DNA of 64,000 nt, taken from the NCBI RefSeq assembly GCF_003363755.1, contig NZ_CP031396.1, forward strand, positions 186,001-250,000. The letters run 5' to 3'. This document shows, one piece after another, positions 9,301 through 20,200 of the stretch. Below the pieces are notes generated by a model. That model saw only the letters and a program-made list of their open reading frames with translations, had not been told where the DNA came from and did not search any database. The position numbers and the translations under genes were made by a program. Numbering within the stretch: the stretch's first letter is position 1; every line of letters starts with the position of its first letter. The DNA comes from Pseudomonas protegens. Lineage in GTDB: Bacteria; Pseudomonadota; Gammaproteobacteria; Pseudomonadales; Pseudomonadaceae.

Positions 9301-9884
9301 AGGCACCGGCGCAGAAAAAGCCCGCGGACTATGGCTTCCTCCCGGTGCTGCCGCAGAACCTGGCGCTCAAGGCGCTGTCGGGCGCCTGGTCGGGCATCGT
9401 CTACAAGGTCACCATGGGCTCCCCCGGGTCCCTGGTGTCGGGCACCGGTTTCGAGTCCGACCTGCTGATCGCCTGGTCGCCCGGCAGCAAGAGCAGCGAC
9501 GCCAGCCCAATGCTGTTTGTCGGTCTCAGCCTGCCCGGCGCCGCGCCGTCGGCCAGCGTGTTTTCCCTGCAGGGCATCATCAAGGTCTCCACCGGGCCGA
9601 TCAAACTGCTGTACCAGACCATCCCCGGTCAGACCGACACCCAGGCCAGGTTCTTCAACCTGCAACTGACCGATATCGGCATCAAGATCCTCGGCATCGC
9701 CAAGTTGCCGCCGGGCGCCACCCTGCAGTTCTTCCTGTTCGGCGACCCGCAGTCCTCCGGCAGCCTGGGCTGGTACGCCGCCTACGTCAAAGACCCGCAG
9801 AGCAAGGCCGCCAACCTGCTAGCGATGGAGTCGGGCCAGTCCACGCAACCGGCATTGACCGGACCATCGGAGGTGACGCCATGA
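6327..9884 (+). CDS. Large hypothetical beta-rich protein, 1185 aa
   Basis: The reading frame is open from 4827, but the real start is the ATG at 6327, where codon use becomes normal and the previous gene has just ended. There is no signal peptide or transmembrane helix. The sequence is rich in Leu, Ser, Ala, Gln and Asn with repeated amphipathic strands. Its last ~250 residues (TNLEIAMAF, LLIAWSPGS, LQFFLFGDP) resemble in style the N-terminal modules of the 3474-aa protein two genes on, so the two may share a domain. No enzymatic motif or known family was found. Its stop overlaps the next start (ATGA). It is probably a structural or scaffold component of the uncharacterised system. Confidence 0.8.
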   Translation: MTSTSDYQQIAHSAAYALPDASGYGWRGYVMPKGTASGSLPASLSPADAFDKYAGHYLFAPSEPAALRSDPTAFINALYDFLFAVDQRNFVGRALLWLPGSSLPAPQAFNSYGLRISVAAPSQVQNNLNLRLGDRLTFFVNFGTYVKYDPDFNALRLKSTTGITMGLSDKLQADSGLQLTPPQQPLAYVPLDGNQAGSLTYALTYSSQPALKYFPTGFTYVANTAGGKSVLNYPVFNPSGMPAKLTMGGVLDPLDPLNQNIAAAQLAAGLIRTAISFANTGTTALPSQWRSTAGNPISLIPLNGLDANGWPRPYAASLVFCAQGGSYSLTLAGDFGLSLPAAGAGQTLLCGIFGTEWLSFTAYNASLSPQDNDRLRLLAAQPAYAPVFPFQASSLVTPTSGAVSALLNGEHRTSWCSLVAGASTPAYSAQPDGSPLYGQGRSNGATPLLAPAAPSTPLPQDAGFAFPLVPYAGVSSNASLNLTQFESEILAASRKSLISAATLPGKQAARARRLQRLLTTDAAPPNRATTPQGLLVDLDADGIGYAKVLLARSPSTQGPLDFAFVQPSEALHEALQTNQLFLVGVNPQPFFTQGASFSNRMDIADWRFIANIGVGVQTTSYRNVLIMKYCAGSLKERIDNPNRWTMPETFSKTADLAPGLETLAYTGLSQWLQDFIAVAEAKAAASPDSLYADFVAQVSDPAWNGFMVLNADLPLDSLPEQLAGIAAGIDYSRFLAHHFGASVSRISQQGDTLDIQGISTLFGLIDYQNPAYEQAQANGAAPDMPVALSTSNGYAFSVLQLQALFRQSRLVTFNSRIQLSLDLLFGSPIRATLRAGQPSAVNAMVLDGSALQQNDTTTYVFEQSQSYLFNLDSNVLPAASVNRIQFNTLGSPDGGVTTASRFLLWGKLDFTLLKTADGPFDLLSFGSADGSPSNQGLAYTNLEIAMAFPSATPNAVGFAFNPDNLGFDPATSQVRGQSLYKGFTLQLKQFIQAPAQKKPADYGFLPVLPQNLALKALSGAWSGIVYKVTMGSPGSLVSGTGFESDLLIAWSPGSKSSDASPMLFVGLSLPGAAPSASVFSLQGIIKVSTGPIKLLYQTIPGQTDTQARFFNLQLTDIGIKILGIAKLPPGATLQFFLFGDPQSSGSLGWYAAYVKDPQSKAANLLAMESGQSTQPALTGPSEVTP

Positions 9885-11248
9885 CTCGGGTCCTGTACTG
9901 GAACATCGAGAGCTTCGGCTACAACAAGATCCGCCCGCTGAGCACCAAGCGCGATCGCAACGGTGCCTTCATTCCCGACCTCGACGCCGCCGACCGACTG
10001 GCCCTGATCCTGGCCCATATCACCGCGTTCAACCCGGACATCTTCGTCGTGGTGGAGACGGCCAGCGGTCCCAGCCACGGCCCCGGATCGCTGATCTCCC
10101 CCACCGGCGGCTGGCAGGGCTGCGCCGAACTGCTGCTGCGCATCCGCAACCAGACCGGCGTGCCCTGGAACCTGGTGCCGCCCCTGGTGGTCGGCCAGGC
10201 CGGGCGCGCCGAGGGCGTCGCGGTGTTCTACAAACCGGTGATCCCGGCGGGCGGCGGCGTAGCGGCGGGCAAGCGCCTGTTCACCGGCCCCAACGCCTGG
10301 TCGCCAGCGGGCAATGGCATCAGCTTCAACCCCCAGGTGCCGGCCCCGCCGGCCGCCGGCAACTACCCGGCGTTGCAGACCCAGACCTGCTTCAGCGTGC
10401 CCAATCGGCCCATTCCGCCCACGGCGCTGAACCCGGGCAACCTCAACGAGAGCCGCTGCGCGGCGCGGGTCGCGTTCGTCGACAATTTCGGCGCGGCGAT
10501 CAACTACGGCGGCTTGCGCGAACCCTACATGGTGACCTTCTGCGAAACCGTCGACGGCCCGCCGGTGGTGGTGCAGCGCAACCTCACGCTGTTTGCCATC
10601 CACTCGCCACCGCAATATGTCGCGGCCAATGCCTACCTCAACGCCCTGGCCAATGTGCGCGACATCAGCGCCGCCCTGGGCGCGCTGGAAACCCGGATCA
10701 TCACCGGCGACTTCAACGTCAACCTGTTGAGCCAGAACGGCAACGATCCGGGGCGCTATGGCGCCCTCACCGCCCTGGGCTACGGCCTGCAACTGCAAGC
10801 GCCGGCCCTGGCCCCGCCGCCGGCGCTGGAGGCCTACACCGGCTACTTCGCCACCCACCTGCGCAGTCGCAACGCGAGCATTTTCTGGTCAACCAACGCC
10901 GGGGCCGTGCCCTATCCGGGCTACCGCTACATCGGTTCATCCAACAGCAGCAGCCTGTATTCCATCGACAACATCCTGGTGCGCGGCGGCGCGGCGGGCA
11001 ATTTCACCATCGCCAACAGCGTGGTCGGGGTGCCGCTGAACGTGGTCAACCCCGCGCCCGGCGGTGCGCCCATGGGCCTGGTGGCCATGGCCAGCGATTT
11101 CCAGGCGCCGCCGCCCGCCTGGGTCCCGGCGCCCCCCGCCCCCGCCCCGGCATTCGCCGCGGGCGATCGGCAACGCTACCGCGGCTGGCGCAACCTGGGG
11201 CACATCCGCTCCACCAGCGATCACCTGGCCCTGTTTGTGACGGTCTGA
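9881..11248 (+). CDS. Endonuclease/exonuclease/phosphatase (EEP) superfamily protein
   Basis: The 455-aa product carries the EEP signature: VLYWNIE near the N-terminus (metal-site Asn and Glu), DIFVVVETAS (second acidic site), GDFNVN (catalytic Asp/Asn) around residue 275, and a C-terminal TSDHLAL with the final Asp-His. This fold includes DNase I-like nucleases, phosphodiesterases and sphingomyelinases, so the substrate cannot be read from sequence. A Pro/Ala-rich stretch precedes the last motif. No signal peptide is seen. The ATG overlaps the stop of the upstream gene, and the next gene begins 15 bases after this stop, so it is an integral operon member. It is the one clearly catalytic component in the first half of the block. 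Confidence 0.82.
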   Translation: MTRVLYWNIESFGYNKIRPLSTKRDRNGAFIPDLDAADRLALILAHITAFNPDIFVVVETASGPSHGPGSLISPTGGWQGCAELLLRIRNQTGVPWNLVPPLVVGQAGRAEGVAVFYKPVIPAGGGVAAGKRLFTGPNAWSPAGNGISFNPQVPAPPAAGNYPALQTQTCFSVPNRPIPPTALNPGNLNESRCAARVAFVDNFGAAINYGGLREPYMVTFCETVDGPPVVVQRNLTLFAIHSPPQYVAANAYLNALANVRDISAALGALETRIITGDFNVNLLSQNGNDPGRYGALTALGYGLQLQAPALAPPPALEAYTGYFATHLRSRNASIFWSTNAGAVPYPGYRYIGSSNSSSLYSIDNILVRGGAAGNFTIANSVVGVPLNVVNPAPGGAPMGLVAMASDFQAPPPAWVPAPPAPAPAFAAGDRQRYRGWRNLGHIRSTSDHLALFVTV

Positions 11249-11263
11249 ACAAGGAGAAGACAG

Positions 11264-14200
11264 ATGGCCAACAGCCCCCTGAGCAACCTCGCCGCGGCCC
11301 TGACCGGCGATGCCGGCGCGCCGATCGTCCTCACCCGCGACTACCTGATCGCCGGCTTGGCGGACGCCACGGTCAGCGTGTCCGCCACTCTGGACAACGA
11401 CCTCAAGGCGGCCTTCCAGTCGCCGGTCGCCGGGCTCACGGTCAACCTCACGGCGCAGAGCGTGCAGCCGCTGAATCCCGCCACCCAGAGCTTCAAGGTC
11501 ACCGGGGTCAGCGCGCGCTTCCTGCAACAGGATATCCAGCAGGGGCTGGTCCTGACCTTCGGCCTCACGGGCGCTGCCGGGGCCCAGAGCCTGAGCCTGG
11601 AAATCGTCACCACCCCGGCCAGCTGGACCTGGGCCGACCTGTCGAGCTTCGCCACCGGCATTCCCTTCAAGTGGACCGCAATCAGCAACGCGGTCTTCAC
11701 CTTCAAGGCCAGCCAGGGCCCGCGCCAGGGCTTCGCCGCCCAGCTGACGCCGCCGCCCCAGCTCAGCACCGCGGTCGCGGTGGTGCAGAACCTGGGGTTC
11801 CCGACCCTGGCCCTGCCCTTCACCGGCAGCATGGACTTCGCCAAGGTCGACGGGGTCGAGGTGTTCATGCCCACCACCACCTTGCAGGCGCCGTTCCTCA
11901 ACGTCAGCGGCGGCCTGAAGCTGCTGTACCTGAACGTCGATACCCCGGTGTTCGGCCTGATCATCGGCCCGCCGGAACTGCAGGACGGCGAAGACCCGGC
12001 CGAAGCCTTCTACGACCAGCAGGTCAGCCTGTATTTCGGCCTCAACCTGAGCCTCACCGACCAGAACGGCCAGTCCGTCGACTACCAGATGCGCGCCCTG
12101 GCCCAGATCAACAACGGCAGCGCCTTCAATTTCTACCTCGGCCACAGCGATGACGGCAGCGCCCTGCTGACCCCGGCAACCATCATCGGCCTGCTGGACA
12201 ACAACGGCAGTTTCTTCAGCGGCACGCCACCGGTGTTGCAACAGTTCCTCTCCGGAATCGGCCTGCGCAGCCTCGCCCTGAGTGGCGTCACCCGCCCGAA
12301 ACTGGCCCTGAGCACCGCCAGCGTGACCCTGGGCGCCGACCCCACGGTGATCAATGTCGAGCATCCCTGGGTGCCCCTGCAGGACCCGACCAACCAGCTG
12401 GTGTTCGGCGTCACCGATTTCGAACTGGTGTGGGGGATCAACTTCCTGCCCGAGGGCAACGCCCAGAGCTTTCTGTTCCAGACCCACTTCCTGCTGTTGC
12501 CCGAGGTGTTCAAGGGCAAGACCGCGGGCGAAAACGGCCTGTTCTTTGTCCAGTTCAATTCCGACCTGCAACTGCTGGCGCGCTTCGACGGCACGGCCAA
12601 CCTCAATGACCTGATCGCCACCCTGACCGCTCAGTTGATTCGCATCCCCAAGAGTTTCGTCGACGCCTCGCTGTCCGACGTCGGCCTGAGCCTGGACGTC
12701 GGCGCCAAGAGCTACGCCTTCAACGCCGGTTTCGAGCTCGACCTGAACCTGTTCACCTTCGCTGGCCAGCCGATTCTCTCGGTCACCGACGGCCAGCTGT
12801 ACATCAAGGCCACCACCCCCACCGCCGCCAGCGGCACCAACGCCCCGGCGGTGACCACCTACCAGGCGGGGATCGGTGGGCTGGTGGGCATCGGTCCGTA
12901 TTTCGCCAATGCCAGCCTCGACTACGACGGCAGCAAGACCCCGGCCACCTGGCAAGTCGCCGCGCAACTGGCGCAGCCGGTGGACGTGCAACAGCTGGTC
13001 AGCCAGTTCCTCAGCTTCGGCGGGACCTTCACCTTTCCGGATTTCCTGCCCGGCCAACTGCTGGTCAACACCCTGGAGGTGGACGCCAGCCTGAGCACCG
13101 GCAACACCCCGCTCGACAGCTACACGGTGGCCGGCAGCCTGCGCTGGACCTTCAACCTGGGCCAGGCCTTCAGCGTCGATACCCTGGCCACCCTGAGCCT
13201 GAGCTACGACGCCAGCAAGCCGGCGAACCAGCAGTACAGCGGCAGCGCCACCACCCTGTGGGATTTCAGCTTTCTCAACGACAGCGTGCTGCTGGGCTAC
13301 AGCTTCGCCCCCGACAACCAGGGCAGCAACGCCCAGCTGACCCTGTCCTGGGAAGGCCTGACGGCGATCTATCAGGTCGACAAGAAGACCCTGACCTTCA
13401 CCCTGAAGAACTGGAGCCTGGGCCGGCTGATCCAGAAACTCATGCAATCGCTGAGCGACCCGTATTTCACCCTGAGCTCGCCCTGGGACGTGCTCAACCA
13501 GATTTCCCTCGACGGCCTGTCGCTGATCATCAACCTGGAAAACAGCAGCGGCAGTAGCGTGCCGAGCATCAGCGCCAAGTACACCCTGGCGAGCAAGATC
13601 GACCTGGGGTTCATGAGCATCGACGGCCTGGTGTTCGAGCGCAAAAAGGTCAATGGCGTGGACAAGATCACCCTGGGCATCGACGGCTCTTCGGTGTTCA
13701 AGGGCAACAACCCCCAGGAGCAGCAGGACTGGAGCAACCTGCTGGACCCGAGCAAAGGCCAGCCAGTGGACAAGCTGCCCACGGTGCCGGGCCAGGGCAC
13801 GGACTACTTCAGCCTGCCGCTGCTGGTCCTCGGCCAGCGGGTGGCCATCAGCGGCTACGACAGCTTTGCCAACACCAAGGCGGTGATCGACGCCCTGAAG
13901 GACGTGCCGTCGACTACCGGTTCCAGCAACCCGCTGAACCCCAGCGACAGCGGCAGCAAGGGCGTGCCCTACTACAACCGCAACAGCGACTGGCTGATCG
14001 CCGGGCAACTGTTGCTGCTCAAGACCGGCAAGGACTGGACCGTCGACCTGATGCTGGTGTTCAACGACCCCAACCTCTATGGACTGCGCCTGGCCCTGGC
14101 CGGGGAGAAAGCCAAGGCCCTGGGCAACCTGGTGCTGGACATCCTGTACAAGAAGATCACCGACGACGTCGGCGTGTACCAGATCGAATGGACCTTCCCC

Positions 14201-17200
14201 GACAGCATCCGCAACCTCAACTTCGGCGCGGTGTCCATCGTGCTGCCGGAGATCGGGGTGAAGATCTACACCAACGGCGACTTCTTCATCGACATCGGTT
14301 TTCCCTACAACCTGGACTTCACCCGCTCGTTCTCGATTTCCGCGATCGTCTACGGCGTGCCGGTGCTCGGTGCCGGCGGCTTCTACCTGGGCAAGCTGTC
14401 GTCGGTGACCGCCACCCAGGTGCCGAAAACCACCCAGGGCACTTTCGACCCGGTGATTGTCTTCGGCCTCGGTCTGCAGTTGGGCCTGGGCTACGAGTTC
14501 GTCAAGGGGCCGCTCAAGGCCGGTTTCGCCCTGACCGTGTTCGGCATTCTGGAAGGCACCATCGCCGCCTTCCACGCCTATCACCCGTCCACCGCCCTGG
14601 TGCCGGCCGGCAAGAGCGTGCAGGACGACTACTACTTCAAGATCCAGGGCACGGTCGGGGTCATCGGCCTGCTCTACGGCAGCATCGACTTCGCCATCAT
14701 CTCGGCCGCGGTCAACGTGCGCATCACCCTGTCGCTGTCCCTGACCTACGAGAGCTACAAGCCGATTCCGATTGCCGCCCGGGCCACGGTGGAGGTCAGC
14801 GTCAAGGTCAAGATCGACCTCGGCCTGTTCAGCTTCAGCATCAGTTTTTCCTTCCATGCCGACGTCTCGGCGCGCTTCGAGATCAACGCCATCGAGAGCG
14901 GCCCGGCGCCCTGGGCCGAACCCGGCCTGCTGCTGGCGCGCCAGGCCCGCCATGTCCAGCTGGCCAGTGCGCGGCGGGCCACCACGCCGCAACCGATGAC
15001 CCTGCTGCGCGCCGCCGGCAAACCGCTGCTGAACCTCTACGCCACGCCGCAATTCACCGTGCTGTGCAACGAGGGCGCCAGCGACTACGCCGACCAGCAA
15101 GGAGCCTTCGTGTTCCTGCTGACCATGGACGCGCCCTCGCCGACCCGGGCCTCGGCCGACAGCGCCGGCAACAGCAGCTTCGAACGCCTGTGCGCCGACT
15201 ACCTGCCCTGGCTCGTGGGCAGCCTGGGCTCGGCCAGCAGCGACCAGGACACCCTGGCCGACATCCTCGGCACCCTGGTGGACAAGGCCATGCTTGTGGA
15301 GGACATCAGACGCCTGGCCGACCTGGCCAACCCGCCGTTCGGCATCAGCGAGCTGCTGACCTTCCTGTCGTCCTTCGAGGTCAGCATCACCCTGCCCGAC
15401 GCCTCCAATCAGGCGCAGATCCAGCAGGTACTGCAAGCCGGCTCGGTGCTGTTCCCGGTATTCGACGGTCTGTCCCTGGGCGTGCCCCTGGCCAATGCCG
15501 GCAGCGCGACCGTGGATTTCGCCCACTACGTGGGCACCAACAGCACCTACCGCAGCAATGTCGCGCAGATGTTCAAGGAGCTGGCCGCGCTGGTGACCGA
15601 CGAGGAAACGCCGACACCGACACTGCGGGCCGCGGCGGACGACAGCGAATCCATGGCCGCGGTGATCTTCACCGACGCCTTCATGGTCATCGGCCGGCAA
15701 CTGTTGCAGGTCGCGTTGAATGCCTTTGACGACTACGCCTATGCCACGGCCAACGGCAACTCCATCAGCACCATCCTGAGCTGGACCAACGACCAGCGCG
15801 GCAACAACCTGACCCTGGACGATATCGTCCGGCCCAACGCCGAAGTCGCCCTGAGCGACGGCCTGACCCTGGATATCCCGCTGCCGGCCTACACCCTGCA
15901 GAGCAGCGACACCCTGGCCAAGGTCGCCGCGGCCTGGTCCGACAGCGGCGTGCCGGCGCGCTGGAGCACCAGCGCCTCGGGGCTGATCCTGGCCAACGGC
16001 AATTCGTTGGTGATCGCCGCCAATCAGGTGATCAGCCTGCCGGTGGGCAACGACATCCATCAGTACACCACCGGCCCCGGGGAAACCTTCAACAGCCTGG
16101 CCCGGGCCCTGGGCGTGACGCTGGCGCAACTGGCCCAGGACAGTGCGCTGTACGCCATGCCCGGGCTATTGCTTGCCGGCCAGCCGCTGCTGCTGCCGAA
16201 CCTGGCGTACCGCACCGCCGGCGACAGCCTCAACAGCGCCGGCGCGCGCTTCGGCGTCAGTGCCATGACCCTGTTCAGCGACCCGGCATCGGCCAACTTC
16301 GGGGTGGCGCCCCTGTTCGCCACGCCGCAGATCACCCTCACCTCGCTCAACAGCCTGTACACCGAGGACCTGTGGAATCTGCTGGTGGCCACCGACCAGC
16401 TGTCGCAACTGGCGGGCATGCTCTCGCGCTTTCTGGCCTACGGCCTGCGCCTGCCGGCGAACCCGGCGGGCATGGGCGGCCTGAGCCTGAGTCCGGAGTT
16501 TCTCTACCCCGCCCAGCAGAACGCCTATGGCCTGTACCAGTTGACCGGGCAGCAGTTCCCGACCCCGGCCGGCCAATTGTCCGGCAGCGATTTGCCCATC
16601 AGCCTGAGCCGGGCCGCCACCAGCCACGGGGTCGACCTGTCGTTCGTGCAGATCGCCGGGGCCAGCAGCGGCTCGATGAACCTGAACCAGGCCTACAGCA
16701 ACCTCTGCGGGGTGCTGGCCTACGCCCGGCAAGGCAAGTTCCAGCCGGCGCCGCGCATCGACCTGCTGCCCACCGTGGCCCGCAGCCCGAAAGACTACGC
16801 GGTGAAAAGCGTGTCCCTGTGGTCGACCGCCGACCTGCAGCAGTTGCGCGACCTCTGCCAGCCGGGGCTGCGGGCCAGCGCCGAGGGCGGCGCCAGCGTG
16901 CAGCCCATGCTCTGGTCCCTGCCCGACGGCCTGATCCAGCTGATCAACCAGCGAGTCGGCAACCTCGCCCGGCAGTTGCCGCAGCTGGCACAGCAAATAC
17001 CCTACCTGCCGGCGTTCACCCCGTGCGAGGTGTCCACCGACCCGGCGACCCTGGAAACCACCAGCCGCGAGATCCCGGCCTACAGCTACGCGACCCGGGT
17101 CGATTTCACCATCAAGCGCCTGCCCCAGGCCGAACCCGGGGCCATCGCCGGCAGCGGCAGCAACCTGTCCTACACCTACGAACTGCTCGGCCCGTCGGCC

Positions 17201-20200
17201 ACCGACGCGCAGTTGCTGGAACGCTTGCTGATCGCGGTCAGTGAGCTGGGCAGCGCGATCATCAGCGGCCAGTTCTTGCTGCTGCCCCAGGGCAACGCCA
17301 AGGCCAGCAACCTGCTGAGCCAGGCCGCCAGCGACTTCCTGGCCTTCCTGACCCAGACCAATCTGTCCACCGAAACCAACCCGCCGCCGGCCCTGATGGC
17401 CGCGCGCCTGGCCGAAGAAGCCGGACCGCGGGGCATCCTCAATCCGCCCGAGGAAGTGGTCAAGCTGCTCTGGGAACTGTCCACCGTGCGCTCCGGCGGC
17501 TACTACCTGAGCTACTACGATGCAATCGCCGCCGCCGGCCTGCCCGACAGCATCTTCGACGACAGCGGCACCGCCACCCTGACCCTGGTGGTGACCTACC
17601 CCCGCAACGCCCTCGACGGCCGCCTGGGCAACTTCGTCAACGCCTTCGTCAGCACCGACACGGTGATCCAGCAAGGCAGCCACATGACCTTGCGCTCGGC
17701 CGCCACCGCCGACCACAGCCAACCGACCGGTGCCGGCGACAGCCTGGACAGCCTCGCGGCCTTCTACGGCATCGGCACTGGACGCATCGCCGAGCTCAAT
17801 GCCGGCGTCACGCTGAGCAAGGCAGTGCAGGTGCCGGTGGACGGCATCATCCACCTGGTGACCCCGGCCGAGGCCAGCGCCGGCAACGGCCAGAGCGCGA
17901 GCATTCTCGACAACCTGGCGCGCTACTACTCGGTGGGCGCGCTGCAACCGATCAGCGCCACGCAGATCGCCAACCTCAACCCCGGGGTCAGCGCCGCCAA
18001 CGGCGTGGCGCTGTTCATCCCGGCCCTGACCTATGTCGTCGACGCCAGCCTGGCGCCGGGCAACAGCCTGCAATCCCTGGCTAGCTACTACGGCCTCGAC
18101 CTGGACGCCCTGGCGGTGGGCGCCGCGCAGGTCACCGGGCTGTTCAGTGTCGGCAGCAGCCTGAGCATCGACACCCAGACCTTCGATCTGCAGGCGGTGT
18201 TCAAACAGGGCAACGCAGCCTTCAGTGTGCTGCGCAGCAACCCACCGCCGGTGGATTCGCCAAGCCAGGACCCGGACGGCTACGCCAGCGCCTACCTGTA
18301 CAACCTGTACTCGGTGCTGTCCGCCGGGCTCGACGGTTCGCCCTGGTTCAGCGCCAGCGAGCTGGCCTTGCCCTTCGGTCCGCAGCGGCCGGACAGTGGC
18401 GTCGACTCGCCCGAGGCCCAGGCCCGCCGGCGGGCCATGCGCGATCCGCAAAGCCGCGCCCGGGCCCTCAACGACCTGGCCGAGGACAGCCAGTACAGCT
18501 ACCAGCAGACCCTTGGCCTGGCCCGGCGCGCCACCAGCAATGCCGCACCGACGCCGGCCCGGCCCGGGCTGCCGAGCGCGGAGGACAATCCCTACCGTGG
18601 CGTGGGCAGCTTCGCCCAGGTCAACCTGACCTGGCTGGACATCTTCGGCAATATCACCGTCACCCCCTTCCAGGCCCCCGCGCCCGGGTATCCCGGCAGC
18701 CTCAATCACCCGCCGCTGCCGCTGCGTTACTGCGACCGGCTGATCGCCCTGTCGGCCTGGCCCAACACCCGCAGTTTCTATACCTACGAAGCCGTTGCCG
18801 GCGGCGCGCAACTGGTGATCAGCCTGAGCCTCGACACTTCCAGCTATGACCCGGCCGGCGGTGACAAGGTCAAGGAGCAGGCCAAGAAGGACCTGGCGAT
18901 GTTCAAACTGATCTACTACCAGCTGAACCAGTCCTACAAGGATCTGCAGTTGCCCTGGTGCCAGGGCCGCGCAGTCAGCGTGGAGCTGGTCAGCAGCCTG
19001 TTCGCCCAGCCCCTGAGCCGACTTGATGACAACCAGGCGCAGCCACTGCTGGACTATGTCAACGGGGTGATCCTGTACCTCGCCCAAGTGGTCCAGGGCA
19101 CCCGCCCCGCCGCGCCGGCCACGGTGCAACTGAAGCTGGCGGTGGACATCGACGCCCTGGCCCCGGGCTCGATCCTGCCCCTGAGCCTGACCCTCAGTCT
19201 GCGCCGGGTGGCGGCGCTGGTGGAGCCGGATGTCGCCGGCCTGGAAGGTGGTGTGGCGGTGACCAGCACCCTGCTGCCGGTCCCCGACGCGCTGAGCGCC
19301 AGCACCAGCGGCTACAGCCAGTTCGCCCGGGCCTTCGAGGCCCTGTTCCAGCGGGCCGGGGCCTGGATGACCCGGGTCGGCAGCGGCACCGCGGACCCGG
19401 GCAGCACCCCGGACGGCCGCAGCCAGACCCTGTGGGCCGCGCGTTTTGCCCTGAGCGACGACGCCGACGGCATCCGTTACCGCATCGATCCGGCCCCGGG
19501 CTACTTCGCCGCCCAGCCGATCGCCCGCAGCCTGACCTCCGACAGCGTGCAGATCTACCCCAACTACCAGCCGGACCAGCCATTCCCGAGCGGCGATCCC
19601 GTGACCCTGACCCTGACCGGGGTCGATCAGAACCTGTGGTTCGAAACCGCCCTCAAGGCCATCGACGGCTTCCTCGCGCCGACCTACGCGCCCTCGGTGT
19701 TTCTGCTCGACACCCTGCTGGGCAGCAAGGACCCGCTCAAGGACGGCAACCTGGGGAAAATCCTCAGCGCCAAGCAGACCCTGGCCGACGCCATTGCATC
19801 GACCATCAAGCCGGTGCTCTCGGCAGGCCCGCAGGACGGCCCGGCGCGGGCCGCGGCGGGCGAGAAGCTGCGCCAGACCCTGCTCAACCAGCTGTATTCG
19901 GCCTACAGCACCACCGCCATCGTCGGTTTCTCGGTGCAAGGCAGCGCCACCGGCGAGCCCCTGTCGCTGTACGGCCAGCCAACGGTGGCGAGCGCCGCAC
20001 CCGCGGCGCGCACCAGCGACCCCGAGGTGGCCGGCAACGACAACTATGCCTTTGGCAGCGGGCGCATCGCCCTGCCCGACGCCCCTGGGGAAAGCGCCCT
20101 GGCGTTTGTCTTCAACTCGCGCAACGAGGCGGCAAGAAGCTACGTGCCGCTGGACCTGGAGCTGCAGATCAGCCACCTGGAGCATGACGTGCGCAACGTT

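Noticed and set aside
7449..9665. Reverse frame of 738 codons opposite the 1185-aa gene
   Set aside because: Same antisense composition; no ribosome binding site or recognisable motif.
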